Part shown: in pieces, positions 41,639 through 50,051 of the stretch | Layout of the letters: every line of letters begins with the position of its first letter | Position numbering within the stretch: the first letter of the stretch is position 1 | Assembly: GCF_900105905.1 (NCBI RefSeq) | Contig: NZ_FNSV01000005.1 | Coordinates: forward strand, 8,513,501-8,577,500 | Reading direction: 5' to 3' | DNA from: Rhodococcus koreensis | GTDB taxonomy: Bacteria; Actinomycetota; Actinomycetes; Mycobacteriales; Mycobacteriaceae | Length of the DNA: 64,000 bases | Program-made: the position numbers and the translations under genes | Notes under the pieces: generated by a model | What the model was told of the DNA's origin: nothing | Database searches by the model: none | What the model saw: the letters and a program-made list of their open reading frames with translations, nothing else

Positions 41639-42089
41639 GGGCTACTCCTCGGGCGTTTGGTGGTCTCGATCGGCGGAGCGGGAAATCCCGTTCGCTTGCC
41701 TGAAACCAGTACACGCACCGGCTATTTCGATTTGGTTCCGCGGGGAATAACTCCACGTTTCCGAGCCCTCACCTCCGAACGATCTGCGTAACATGTCCGA
41801 AGCAAAGCAAGATCAATCGGTCAGAGCGTTGTGATCGGTATCGCGAGACTCCTACCGTCGCTGACATTGCCGTTGCATCCGGCTCGGCACCGTCCCGCAC
41901 GGAGAGTCACGTCGCCCCACGTCAAGTCCCCGGACCGGGTCACGGCGATGATCGACGCCGGCAACTCCACGATCCACTTCGAGATGATCATCCATCACGC
42001 GTGGACACGGGTGGAGATAATGATTGCCAAGCGCAACAGGCGCTCCCGCGAGTACGGGTGGTCGGTGCCGGCCTACCAGTCTCCGGACC
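41639..42089. other. intergenic region upstream of the Nit1C operon
   Basis: I see no supported gene. The AT-richer part just upstream of 41638 (about 41715-41820) presumably holds the operon promoter. I looked for GlnR-like GTTAC/GAAAC pairs and found no convincing one. Confidence 0.4.
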
Positions 42090-42350
42090 ACTTGGGCTGA
42101 TCTCCCTGTCGGGAACTGCAGACCGCAGGGCCGGTCCGGTGCCGGGGCGCGCGGCGTAGAGCAAGGGGAATTCTCGGGCGATCTGTTCGAGTGACTGCGC
42201 CAAGGACGGTGGTGTGGAGCCGCCGGCGGCTTCGATCACCAATCCCCGGAAGCCGAGATCAACGATATGTGCGAGAAGTCGCCCGTCATCCCATGGCGGC
42301 GCGGAGCAGCACGACCGGTGGGAAGGGTGCGTCGGGAAGGCCGAGGGTGT
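42090..42350 (-). pseudogene. C-terminal remnant of an asparaginase-like gene
   Basis: Read on the minus strand, one frame gives GLPDAPFPPVVLLRAAMG and, after a frame shift near 42292, DDGRLLAHIVDLGFRGLVIEAAGGSTPPSLAQSL and YAARPGTGPALRS. The pattern resembles the C-terminal domain of type-I/II L-asparaginases (GLVIEA..G..PP..). There is no start, no active-site N-terminal domain and no intact frame. This is recognition by eye only. Confidence 0.45.
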
Positions 42351-42534
42351 GCGTCGCAGTGGATGCGGTCGTCACACCGCGGCCGGTCCGGGGGGAGGGA
42401 CCGAGTCAAGTAGGTAGCACTAATCTTTCCACTCATACTTGCAGTGAACCGCACGAAAATTGCGTGGACGTTTGGCTTTGTTGTGTGGACGATTGGTCCC
42501 GTATCGGGTAGCGCATTCTCGGAACAATCAACGG

Positions 42535-43740
42535 ATGACAACAAACACCGCGCCTAGAATCCTCCCCCCACGCCGCTCTGAGCGCGCTGGGTGGGCGGGG
42601 GTGCTTATCCTCATGGCCACCAGTTTTACGCTGGTGCTCGCCGAATTTTTTCCGCCCAGTCTGCTGACCCAGATGGCAGCCTCACTGGACATCACTGAGG
42701 GGCAGGCGGGACAGACGGTCACCGCGACCGCGTTCATGGGTTTCTTGGTGGCCCCCGTTGTTGGCATGATGTTTCCCCGGCTGGACCGGCGAACGCTTCT
42801 GGCTGGGGTTGCTCTGACCGATGCGGTGTCCAACATTCTGGTAGCCATCGCACCGAATCTCGTGCTATTACTCGTCGCCCGGTTGATCCTTGGGGCCGCA
42901 ATTAGCGGATTCTGGGCAATGTCGCTGGCGATCGTTTCCCAGCTGGTGGCACCGGCACGCCTGGGCCGTGGCCTGATGCTCGTGAACGGTGGCACTACCG
43001 TGGCCACGGTGGGCGGAGTGCCCCTGGGTGTCTACCTTGGCTCCGTCTTCGATTGGCGCGTGGTGTTTGTCGGTGTGGCCGTGGTGTCGGTGCTGGTCGC
43101 TATCTCGTTGCGGGCCATGTTGCCTGCGATCGCTCCTGCCACCACCACGGGATTCCGTGAGTTGGCGGACACCCTCAAAGTGCCTGGCCTGTCGTTGGGT
43201 CTGATAGGGCATGTGTTCACCGTCCTTGGCCACTTTGCCGCGTTCACCTATATACGGTTGGCATTCGAGCAAGTGCCCGGCATCGGCGCGGGCGGAATCG
43301 CTGGGTTGTTGGCGGCGTTTGGCATTGGAGGCCTTACCGGAAACGTCGTCGTCGGGCTGCTCGTGGATAAGCACCTGAACCTGATGCGTATGGTTGTGCC
43401 TGCACTCATCGGCTTTGGCATCGTTACAGTCGCGCTCTTCCCTGGACATTTCTGGGCCGTGGGGGTAGGTGCGACAGCATGGGGAATTGGATTCGGGGCT
43501 TGGTTGCTGGTGGTCAGTACGTGGATCGGGCGGCTCGCTCGGGATCGGATGGAATCCGTAGGCGGGCTGATCGTGACCGGATTCCAGATTGCGATCACTC
43601 TTGGAGCTGGACTCGGTGGCGTGGTTGCCGATAACGCCGGAGTCCAGGTGACTTTGATTGCCGCCGCAATTGCTGCTCTCGTTGGGGGAACCCTGTTCCG
43701 AATGGCCAGGACGACAACAGCAGGAATCTCGAAGGCATAA
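42535..43740 (+). CDS. MFS transporter (AraJ/sugar- or drug-efflux type)
   Basis: This 401-residue protein has about twelve hydrophobic segments, beginning AGWAGVLILMATSFTLVLAEFFPPSLL. The loop after segment 2 is FPRLDRRTLLAG, and QLVAPARLGRGLMLVNGG is a typical motif of arabinose-efflux-like MFS proteins. The ATG at 42535 precedes MTTNTAPRILPPRR. Its codon use is less GC-biased than that of its neighbours, suggesting more recent arrival. It converges with an AraC-type gene six bases away, and part of its 3' end is repeated inverted at 44702-44776. Confidence 0.85.
   Translation: MTTNTAPRILPPRRSERAGWAGVLILMATSFTLVLAEFFPPSLLTQMAASLDITEGQAGQTVTATAFMGFLVAPVVGMMFPRLDRRTLLAGVALTDAVSNILVAIAPNLVLLLVARLILGAAISGFWAMSLAIVSQLVAPARLGRGLMLVNGGTTVATVGGVPLGVYLGSVFDWRVVFVGVAVVSVLVAISLRAMLPAIAPATTTGFRELADTLKVPGLSLGLIGHVFTVLGHFAAFTYIRLAFEQVPGIGAGGIAGLLAAFGIGGLTGNVVVGLLVDKHLNLMRMVVPALIGFGIVTVALFPGHFWAVGVGATAWGIGFGAWLLVVSTWIGRLARDRMESVGGLIVTGFQIAITLGAGLGGVVADNAGVQVTLIAAAIAALVGGTLFRMARTTTAGISKA
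43555..43629 (+). repeat. 75-bp segment duplicated in inverted orientation (partner 44702-44776)
   Basis: This part of the MFS gene, coding the segment around VTGFQIAITLGAGLGGVV, matches the complement of 44702-44776 at 74 of 75 positions. Confidence 0.88.
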
Positions 43741-43746
43741 CCGGAC

Positions 43747-44598
43747 CTATACGGCAGAAAGTGAGAGGGACCGTTGTTGTCCGCGCCAGATAGCGGGCGC
43801 GGACCCGGTGTGCCGTCGAAAGGCGCGCCTGAAGCCGGCCTCAGATTCGTACCCGAGGCGGTGGGCGGTTTCTGCAATGCTCAGCCCGTCACGGATCAAG
43901 AGCGTTTTACTGGTCTCCATCCGAACTTCGGTCAAATATGATGCCGGGGTTTGACCTACCAGAGTGGTGAAGCGCTCCGCGAAGGCTGATCGAGACATGG
44001 TTGCCACCTGCGCCAGGGTTCGCACGGTCCAGGCATCCCCGGGACTCTCATGGATCGCATCGAGCGCGCGAGCAATGAACGGGTCCGACACCTGGTGCAG
44101 CCACCGCTCGGGAGCGCAACCAAGCTCCGCCCAAAGCCGGATCGCGGCTGCGACGATGGTGGTGGAAATGAGGCTGCACACCACCGCATCACCTGCCCGA
44201 CTGAAATCGGATGCGTTGGCTTGTCCGGTGAGCATACCCTCAATGAGCATCGCCATATTCGGTTCACGTACAGAGAACTCCCTCACCAACAGAGTGCTGG
44301 GGAAAGTGCCGAGAGTCCGAGCTGAGCCGCCGGACGGCAGAAACCATGCGTTGATGACGTTGGACTCACGCCTAGCGCGGATCTCAGCTCGGTGTGCCCG
44401 GGGGTAAATGAGTAGGTCGCCGGCGGAAAGCTCAGTTCGTTCTTGACCTATTTGGAGTGCAGCAGTTCCTGCAGAAATGTAGGAGAACCCGGCAGAGTCA
44501 TGTACCCGCGCAACTCGTTCACCCGCCGCCAGTAACTCACGCTGTGCAGCCTGAACGGGCCAGTCCAGCGAGGCCAACGCACGATCTAAGGCCCCCAT
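43747..44598 (-). CDS. AraC family transcriptional regulator with cupin-like N-terminus
   Basis: This 283-residue regulator ends with a double helix-turn-helix AraC domain: WTVRTLAQVATMSRSAFAERFTTLVGQTPASYL and ETAHRLGYESEAGFRRAFRRHTGSAP. The N-terminal half (SAGTAALQIGQERTELSAGDLLIYPRAHRAEIRA) has the strand pattern of a cupin effector domain. The open frame extends another 48 codons, but those run into the inverted MFS fragment; I use the ATG giving MGALDRALASLDWP. It probably controls the convergent MFS gene. Confidence 0.83.
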   Translation of the reverse strand: MGALDRALASLDWPVQAAQRELLAAGERVARVHDSAGFSYISAGTAALQIGQERTELSAGDLLIYPRAHRAEIRARRESNVINAWFLPSGGSARTLGTFPSTLLVREFSVREPNMAMLIEGMLTGQANASDFSRAGDAVVCSLISTTIVAAAIRLWAELGCAPERWLHQVSDPFIARALDAIHESPGDAWTVRTLAQVATMSRSAFAERFTTLVGQTPASYLTEVRMETSKTLLIRDGLSIAETAHRLGYESEAGFRRAFRRHTGSAPAIWRGQQRSLSLSAV

Positions 44599-44701
44599 CT
44601 GCCGAGGCGCATTCTCTGGTAATTTGAACACCCTTGTGCAACTCCGTAACCGTCTGAGAAAATTCCTCGACCGCCCACAGCGGCCACCTCGGCCGTCCGT
44701 T

Positions 44702-44776
44702 GGCAACCACGCCACCGAGTCCAGCTCCAAGAGTGATCGCAATCAGGAATCCGGTCACGATCAGCCCGCCTACGGA
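44702..44776 (-). repeat. inverted copy of an internal MFS gene segment
   Basis: The complement matches 43555-43629 of the MFS gene at 74 of 75 positions (one A/T difference). It brackets the AraC gene between the intact MFS gene and a fragment in opposite orientation. The sequence to either side is unrelated, so only an internal piece of the MFS gene is present. In the remaining gap to 45024 a 13-base direct repeat (CCTGCAACCTGTT, near 44875 and 44890) is seen and no gene. Confidence 0.88.
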
Positions 44777-45024
44777 AACCGATAGCGCGGAGTGAAGGCG
44801 GACGAACCTTCAATCAACTGTATCTGTTGAACGATGATGTTGTGGATTGGGCCACCAGAATGGACCTGCAACCTGTTGCCCTGCAACCTGTTCAAGATTG
44901 GGTGACGACCTCGAGCTCGGAGCCATTTGTGTGATTCCAGCCGAGCGCGCGAAAGGCACTTCGCGCCTGGTATCGCAGTTGAATGGCCATGGGCATCAAC
45001 AAATGCGCAACGTCAGCGACGGAG

Positions 45025-45063
45025 AACGCCCCCGTGCTGAGCTGTGCTCTGCATGGGGGCGTT
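45025..45063. terminator. strong hairpin upstream of the GNAT gene stop
   Basis: AACGCCCCCGTGC (45025-45037) pairs with GCATGGGGGCGTT (45051-45063), 12 of 13 bases, with a 13-base loop. It lies 24 bases past the stop of the GNAT gene, whose transcript it would end. Confidence 0.7.
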
Positions 45064-45087
45064 GTCTGAGGTGCCTGGCGCGCACGC

Positions 45088-45444
45088 CTACGCGTTTAGG
45101 CGAACAATGAGATCGCGGTATTCCGGACGATCACCAAGGAACCTCCGAACATACGTGCAGACCGGTCGCACTTTCCATCGGTAGTCGCGGGCGAGGTCGA
45201 GCGCCCGTTGCACGAATAGGGCAGCACATGCGCGGTTTTCGAACTCCTCCACGATAATCGTGTGCAAGAAGGACATCACGACGTCCTCGGGCTTGGGCCC
45301 GATATTGCCCTGGATCCTGAGCGATTCAGTGAGGTGTCGCAGATCGAAGTACCCCAGAATGCCGACCAGTTCTCCTCGAAACCAGAGTTCGAATCGATAC
45401 CGATCGGCATTGTGGACGACTCGGGCATCCTCGGGTTTGGTCAT
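45088..45444 (-). CDS. GNAT-like small N-acetyltransferase (YjdJ-type)
   Basis: This 118-residue protein resembles the compact YjdJ-type GNAT domain: DRYRFELWFRGELVGILGYFDL at the start, FLHTIIVEEFENRACAALFVQRALDLARDY in the CoA-binding region, and VRPVCTYVRRFLGDRPEYRDLI at the end. Such proteins are probable acetyltransferases or CoA binders of unknown target. The usual pyrophosphate-loop glycines are partly replaced here (NRACAALF), so activity is uncertain. The ATG has CAGGAG upstream; a longer open frame is not supported. Confidence 0.72.
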   Translation of the reverse strand: MTKPEDARVVHNADRYRFELWFRGELVGILGYFDLRHLTESLRIQGNIGPKPEDVVMSFLHTIIVEEFENRACAALFVQRALDLARDYRWKVRPVCTYVRRFLGDRPEYRDLIVRLNA

Positions 45445-45556
45445 TGCGCACTCCTGTCGACGGCCCCAGCTACTGCACCGCTTACGGGTGCCGCGATCTA
45501 TCACGTTGATTGTGTCGTCGGCGTTTGTAGTCATGGAGAGACGTGATCTGCGGGCC

Positions 45557-46993
45557 TCATAACCGTGCGGTAATTGTCTTGAGCTGGCAGTAGTGCTTGA
45601 GCGCCTCGAAGCCTTTCTCCCTGCCGAATCCGCTCAACTTGTAGCCACCGAACGGGGTTTCGACACCACCGGCGAAGTACTGGTTGATGAAGACCTGCCC
45701 CGCCTCGATGGCGCCGGCGACGCGATGGGCCCGGCTGTGGTCTCGGGTCCAGACCCCCGCGACGAGTCCGTAGTCGCTGTCGTTGGCGATCTCGACCGCC
45801 TCCTCATCGGTGTCGAATCGGAGCACCGTCAGCACCGGGCCGAAGATCTCCTCACGAGCCACGCGCATCGTGTTGTCGACGTCGACGAAGATGGTCGGCT
45901 CGATGAACAGTCCGCGTCCCAACCGGCCGGTGTCGGCGACGTGTCCACCTGTGGCGACACGTGCACCCTCGCGGGGGCCGAGTTCGAGATACGAGCGGAC
46001 CTTGTCGAATTGTCCTCGCGTGGCGAGGGAACCGATGTCGGGGTCCTCGATGCCCGGTGCGATGACCGTGGTCTTGGCATGCTGGACGAGCCTGTCGACC
46101 AGCTCGTCGTGCACCGACGAATGCACCAGCAATCGGCTGCCGGCCGAACACACCTGGCCTGCCTTGGTGGTAAACGCGGTCCACGCGCCCGCGGCGGCCG
46201 CGTCGAGATCGGCGTCGTCGAAAACGATGTTGGGGGACTTGCCGCCCAACTCGAGAGTCAGCGGAATCAGTCGTTGGGCGGCCGCCCGCATGATCGCCCG
46301 GCCGGTTTCCACCGAGCCGGTGAAGACGATCTTGCGGACCTTGTCGTGGCCCGTCAGCGCGGCTCCCGCATCGGCACCGAATCCGGGGACGACGTTGAGA
46401 ACCCCCGCGGGCAGTCCCGCTTCGACGGCGAGACGGCTCATTTCGAGTGCCGACAACGGTGTGTCCTCGGCGGGTTTGAGGACCACCACGTTACCCATCG
46501 CCAATGCCGGCGCAATCGCCCGCGCGGCTTGGTTGATCGGCGCGTTCCAGGGAGTGACGACACCGATGACGCCGAACGGTTCGTTGCGGGTATACGAGAG
46601 GTAGTCGGGACCCAGCGGAATTGTCTCGCCGTGCACCTTGTCTGCCGCACCGCCGTAGTACTCGAAGTATCGTGCGGCGGTCTCGATATCCACCTTCGAC
46701 TGCGACAGTGTCTGACCCGTGTCCAGTGTTTCGATTCGGGCCAGTTCGTCCGCGTGTTCACGCAGTGTGCGTGCGACCTCGAGGAGGATACGGCCGCGAG
46801 TGGCGGCCGGGGTGTCACGCCACGAGCCGAAGGCGCTCTGCGCTACGGCAACTGCTGCCTCGATGTCCTCCGCCCCGCCGAGGGCGACTTCGGCGATGAC
46901 GTCGCCCGTGGCGGGATCGCGGGTGGAAAAGTACTTCCCACTCTTACTGCGTTCGTCGTGTCCGCCGACGAACGTTTCGTAACGCTCTCGCAT
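45557..46993 (-). CDS. NAD(P)-dependent aldehyde dehydrogenase
   Basis: This 478-residue enzyme belongs to the general ALDH superfamily. The catalytic Cys is in FTTKAGQVCSAGSRLLV and the Glu in LTLELGGKSPN; GVVTPWNAPINQAARAIAPALAMGN and GYKLSGFGREKGFEALKHYCQ are conserved elements. The ATG (MRERYETFVGG) has GGAAG upstream. A perfect palindrome identical to the one before iclR lies 49 bp upstream of the start, so it probably belongs to the IclR regulon. A 3' fragment of the same gene is duplicated at 32343-32772. Semialdehyde or betaine-aldehyde type substrates are possible. Confidence 0.88.
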   Translation of the reverse strand: MRERYETFVGGHDERSKSGKYFSTRDPATGDVIAEVALGGAEDIEAAVAVAQSAFGSWRDTPAATRGRILLEVARTLREHADELARIETLDTGQTLSQSKVDIETAARYFEYYGGAADKVHGETIPLGPDYLSYTRNEPFGVIGVVTPWNAPINQAARAIAPALAMGNVVVLKPAEDTPLSALEMSRLAVEAGLPAGVLNVVPGFGADAGAALTGHDKVRKIVFTGSVETGRAIMRAAAQRLIPLTLELGGKSPNIVFDDADLDAAAAGAWTAFTTKAGQVCSAGSRLLVHSSVHDELVDRLVQHAKTTVIAPGIEDPDIGSLATRGQFDKVRSYLELGPREGARVATGGHVADTGRLGRGLFIEPTIFVDVDNTMRVAREEIFGPVLTVLRFDTDEEAVEIANDSDYGLVAGVWTRDHSRAHRVAGAIEAGQVFINQYFAGGVETPFGGYKLSGFGREKGFEALKHYCQLKTITARL

Positions 46994-47041
46994 TGTGCTT
47001 CCTTTTCCGAGTGGTGCACCCGGGGGCCGGCCGCACCGCGT

Positions 47042-47062
47042 CTGTGCCGATAATCGGCACAG
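47042..47062. promoter_or_regulatory. second copy of the IclR-type palindrome
   Basis: The 21-base palindrome (CTGTGCC-N7-GGCACAG with spacer GATAATC) is identical to 31381-31401. It lies 49 bp upstream of the aldehyde dehydrogenase start. Confidence 0.82.
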
Positions 47063-47152
47063 TGTTTCTCTTGATAGCTTGGATCGTTGCCGCAATTCCT
47101 GTCAAGGCCCGTCGGACCGCGGTACCCGGTCTTCGTGCCCCGAATACCCGGC

Positions 47153-47199
47153 GTGCGGGCTGGGTGCCTTTCCTTCAGTGGAGTAAACCCAGCCCGCAC
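47153..47199 (-). terminator. hairpin ending the MaoC operon
   Basis: GTGCGGGCTGGGT (47153-47165) is perfectly complementary to 47187-47199, with a 21-base loop. It is about 120 bases past the MaoC stop and upstream of the ALDH promoter, separating the two transcription units. Confidence 0.68.
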
Positions 47200-47321
47200 C
47201 GGAGATCGGCTATTCGAAATCCTTGATCCGCGTATCACGCGGCTGCACAGCAGATCTCATCCGGTCTTCGTGTGCGATCGACCGCGGGCGACAAGGGCGT
47301 AAACGCCTTCGCCGGAGTCGA

Positions 47322-47852
47322 CTACGCGTGTGGCAGCGGTCGAGCGGGTTGGTCGCCGCCGTGCGTGTCGCCGTAGCTTTGCTTGGGTACGAGAACTTTG
47401 CGACGGAAGATGCAGACGATCTGCCCGTCCTGCTTGTAGCCGCGGGTCTCGACGTACACGACGCCTCGGTCGCTCTTGGACTTCGAAGGAGTCACGTCCA
47501 AGACCTCGGTTTCGCCATAGATCGTGTCACCGTGGAATGTCGGCTTGACGTGACGCAACGATTCGATCTCGAGGTTGGCGATCGCCTTGCCGGACACGTC
47601 CTGTACGGACATGCCGAGCAGAAGCGAGTAGACGTAGTTGCCCACGACCACGTTGCGCCCGAATTCTGTTGTCTCCTCGGCGAAGTGGGAGTTTATGTGC
47701 AACGGGTGGTGGTTCATCGTCAGCAGGCAGAACAGGTGATCGTCGTATTCGGTGACGGTCTTGCCCGGCCAATGCCTGTAGATTGCTCCGACTTCGAAAT
47801 CCTCGAAGTACCGTCCGAACTGCCTGTCCTGTACTTTTTCCGTGGTCGTCAT
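47322..47852 (-). CDS. MaoC-family (R)-type enoyl-CoA/mesaconyl-CoA hydratase
   Basis: This 176-residue protein has the MaoC hotdog hydratase pattern: RQFGRYFEDFEVGAIYRHWPGKTVTEYDD, then the active-site loop LLTMNHHPLHINSHFAE and GNYVYSLLLGMSVQDVSG. The Asn/His motif resembles mesaconyl- and itaconyl-CoA hydratases more than ordinary enoyl hydratase 2. The start MTTTEKVQDRQ is two bases from the stop of the CitE-like gene. With a CitE-like lyase beside it, hydration to citramalyl- or methylmalyl-CoA followed by cleavage is the natural reading. Confidence 0.83.
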   Translation of the reverse strand: MTTTEKVQDRQFGRYFEDFEVGAIYRHWPGKTVTEYDDHLFCLLTMNHHPLHINSHFAEETTEFGRNVVVGNYVYSLLLGMSVQDVSGKAIANLEIESLRHVKPTFHGDTIYGETEVLDVTPSKSKSDRGVVYVETRGYKQDGQIVCIFRRKVLVPKQSYGDTHGGDQPARPLPHA

Positions 47853-47854
47853 CG

Positions 47855-48832
47855 TTACACACCGCTCTCTACGGTTTCGGTCTCCGGCTTCCACACGTCG
47901 AGGCGTTCCATGCCTGCGGCGCGGCCCTGGCCCGCGATGACCAGCGCCATTTTGCGGGACGCTTCGTCGATCATTTCGTCGCCGAGCATGACGGCGCCCT
48001 TACGGCCGCCCTGGTCGGAGGTGAACCACTCGTACGCGGCGAGGATGTTCTCGGCGTGATCGTAGTCGGCTTGGGCCGGACTGAAGGTGTCGTTGGCGGC
48101 TTCGATCTGGGCCGGATGCAGCACCCATTTCCCGTCGTAGCCGAGTGCGGCGGCCTGACCGGCAACCCGGCGGAAGCCCTCGACGTTACGGACCTGCACG
48201 TACGGTCCGTCGATTGCCTGCAGCCCGTTCGCTCGGGCTGCCATCAGGATCCGCATCAGCGGGTAGTGGAATGCGTCACCGACCCCATAGCCCGGCGGCT
48301 GCTCACCGATCACGAGCGACTTCATGTTGATGCTCGCCATGAAGTCGCCGGGACCGAAGATGATCGTTTCGGTACGCGGCGACGCGGCTGCGATCTCGTC
48401 GACGTTGATCAATCCGGCTGCGTCTTCGATCTGCGCCTCGATTCCGATTCGGCCCACCTCGAAACCCATGGTCTTCTCGATCTGGGTCAGGGTGAAGTCG
48501 AGCCAGGCGATCTGGGCGGCCGACTGCACCTTCGGAAGCATGATGCAGTCGAGATTCTCACCGGCACCTTCGACGACCTCGACCACATCGCGGTAGGTCC
48601 AGTGGGTGGTGAGATCGTTGACCCGCACCACACGGATCTTCGATCCCCACCCGCCTTCGTTGAGTGCCGAGACGATGGTCTTGCGCGCACCAGGTTTCGC
48701 GAGTGGAGCACACGCGTCCTCGAGGTCGAGGAAGACTTGGTCGGAATCGAGGCCTTTCGCCTTCTCGATCATCTTCGGATTCGAACCGGGAACCGCGAGG
48801 CAGGAACGCCGCGGTCGTTGTGTTCTGGACAT
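47855..48832 (-). CDS. CitE-like (HpcH/HpaI family) acyl-CoA lyase
   Basis: This 325-residue protein resembles malyl-CoA/citramalyl-CoA lyases: SCLAVPGSNPKMIEKAKGL, QVFLDLEDACAPLAKP with acidic metal ligands, IGIEAQIEDAAGLINVDEIA with its Glu, and GYDGKWVLHPAQIEAANDTF. These Mg-dependent enzymes split 3-hydroxyacyl-CoAs into acetyl- or propionyl-CoA plus pyruvate or glyoxylate. The ATG (MSRTQRPRRSC) has AGGGAG upstream. It lies between the CoA-transferase and MaoC genes in one transcription unit. Confidence 0.85.
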   Translation of the reverse strand: MSRTQRPRRSCLAVPGSNPKMIEKAKGLDSDQVFLDLEDACAPLAKPGARKTIVSALNEGGWGSKIRVVRVNDLTTHWTYRDVVEVVEGAGENLDCIMLPKVQSAAQIAWLDFTLTQIEKTMGFEVGRIGIEAQIEDAAGLINVDEIAAASPRTETIIFGPGDFMASINMKSLVIGEQPPGYGVGDAFHYPLMRILMAARANGLQAIDGPYVQVRNVEGFRRVAGQAAALGYDGKWVLHPAQIEAANDTFSPAQADYDHAENILAAYEWFTSDQGGRKGAVMLGDEMIDEASRKMALVIAGQGRAAGMERLDVWKPETETVESGV

Positions 48833-48839
48833 GATCTCC

Positions 48840-50051
48840 CTATCTTGTTTCTTCGAGTTCGAATGTAGCTGTGGTGTTTTCGAACTGGGACAACACTTCG
48901 TCGGTGTGTTCGCCGAGTAGCGGTGCTCGCCGGAGGTGGGTCGGGGGCGCATCCGCGAACTTGATCGGCGTGTTGGCGATCGTCAAGGGTTGGGGCACAC
49001 CGGGATGATCGACCTCGACCAGCATGTTGCGGGCGCGCACATGGGGATCCGCATAGATGTCCTCGATGGTATTGACCGGTGCCACCGGGACCTTGCCGCC
49101 GAGCGTTTCCAGGATCTGATCCTTGGTTCGCGTGGTTGTCCATGCGGTCACCGCAGACATGGTGAAGTCACGATTGGCCAGTCGGCTTTCGTTGTCCCGT
49201 GTGCGTTCGTCCGCCGCCAACTCGGGGCGTCCGATTACCGTGCAGAGTTTCTGCCAATGTTTGTTCGCGGGCGCGGCGATACTGACCCACCCGTCTGCTG
49301 CGGGCACGACATCGAAGGGACAGAGCAGGGGATGGCTGTTTGCTTGCCGGGTCGGCACGTCGCCGTTGTAGGAGTGCTGGTACACGGTGCGTTCGCACAT
49401 TGCCAGCATGGCGTCGTACATCGACACGTCGACGAAACCGCCGACTCCGTCGCGGCGAGCGCGGTGCACGGCCGACAGCAGGCCGATCACCGCGAAGAGC
49501 GCCGGCACGGTGTCGCCGAGACCGGGTCCGGTCTTGATCGGGGGGCGGTCGGGCTCGCCGGTGATCTCCATCAAGCCGCTGAGCGCCTGGACGGTGATGT
49601 CGTACGCCGGCCAGTCCCGCATCGGACTGCTACCGGTGCGTTCGTCACCGAATCCGCGGATCGCTGCGTACACCAGGTGGGGATTCTTCTCCTGAAGTCG
49701 CTCGTAGGACAGCCCGAGCCGGTCCATGACCCCGTGGCGGAAGTTCTCCACGACGACATCGGCGTGCGCGACCAGTTCGAGCAGCGTCATGCGTCCCTCG
49801 TCGGTGGTGAGGTCGAGAACTACGCTGCGTTTGTTGCGGTTGACGCTCTGGAAATACCCACCGAATGCTCGTAGTTCGTCATCCGGTGCGAACGGTCCCT
49901 GCTCTCGGATGAAGTCACCATGCGGCGGTTCGATCTTGATCACGTCGGCACCCAGATCTCCGAGGACCATGGTGGCGAACGGCCCCGCGAGCATCGTGGT
50001 CAGGTCGATCACCACGACATCGTTCAGTGGCCCGGCGACCGGCGATGTCAT
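48840..50051 (-). CDS. CaiB/BaiF family (class III) CoA-transferase
   Basis: This 403-residue protein has the family III CoA-transferase pattern: LTTMLAGPFATMVLGDLGADVIKIEPP, NRNKRSVVLDLTTDEGR, the catalytic Asp in WPAYDITVQALSGLMEITG, and GGFVDVSMYDAMLAMCE. It would activate a carboxylic acid by moving CoA from a donor such as succinyl-CoA. It overlaps the acyl-CoA dehydrogenase gene by four bases and precedes the CitE-like gene by seven. In itaconate degradation the corresponding step is done by a transferase of this family. Confidence 0.88.
   Translation of the reverse strand: MTSPVAGPLNDVVVIDLTTMLAGPFATMVLGDLGADVIKIEPPHGDFIREQGPFAPDDELRAFGGYFQSVNRNKRSVVLDLTTDEGRMTLLELVAHADVVVENFRHGVMDRLGLSYERLQEKNPHLVYAAIRGFGDERTGSSPMRDWPAYDITVQALSGLMEITGEPDRPPIKTGPGLGDTVPALFAVIGLLSAVHRARRDGVGGFVDVSMYDAMLAMCERTVYQHSYNGDVPTRQANSHPLLCPFDVVPAADGWVSIAAPANKHWQKLCTVIGRPELAADERTRDNESRLANRDFTMSAVTAWTTTRTKDQILETLGGKVPVAPVNTIEDIYADPHVRARNMLVEVDHPGVPQPLTIANTPIKFADAPPTHLRRAPLLGEHTDEVLSQFENTTATFELEETR

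Noticed and set aside
41639..42089. GlnR-type box before the Nit1C operon
   Set aside because: I looked for GTTAC/GAAAC pairs with six-base spacing near the promoter; the partial match found (GTTAC followed by CGTTC) is too weak to report as a site.
41831..42100. 89-codon plus-strand frame in the gap upstream of the Nit1C operon
   Set aside because: No ribosome site, no family motif and partial overlap with the asparaginase-like remnant on the other strand.
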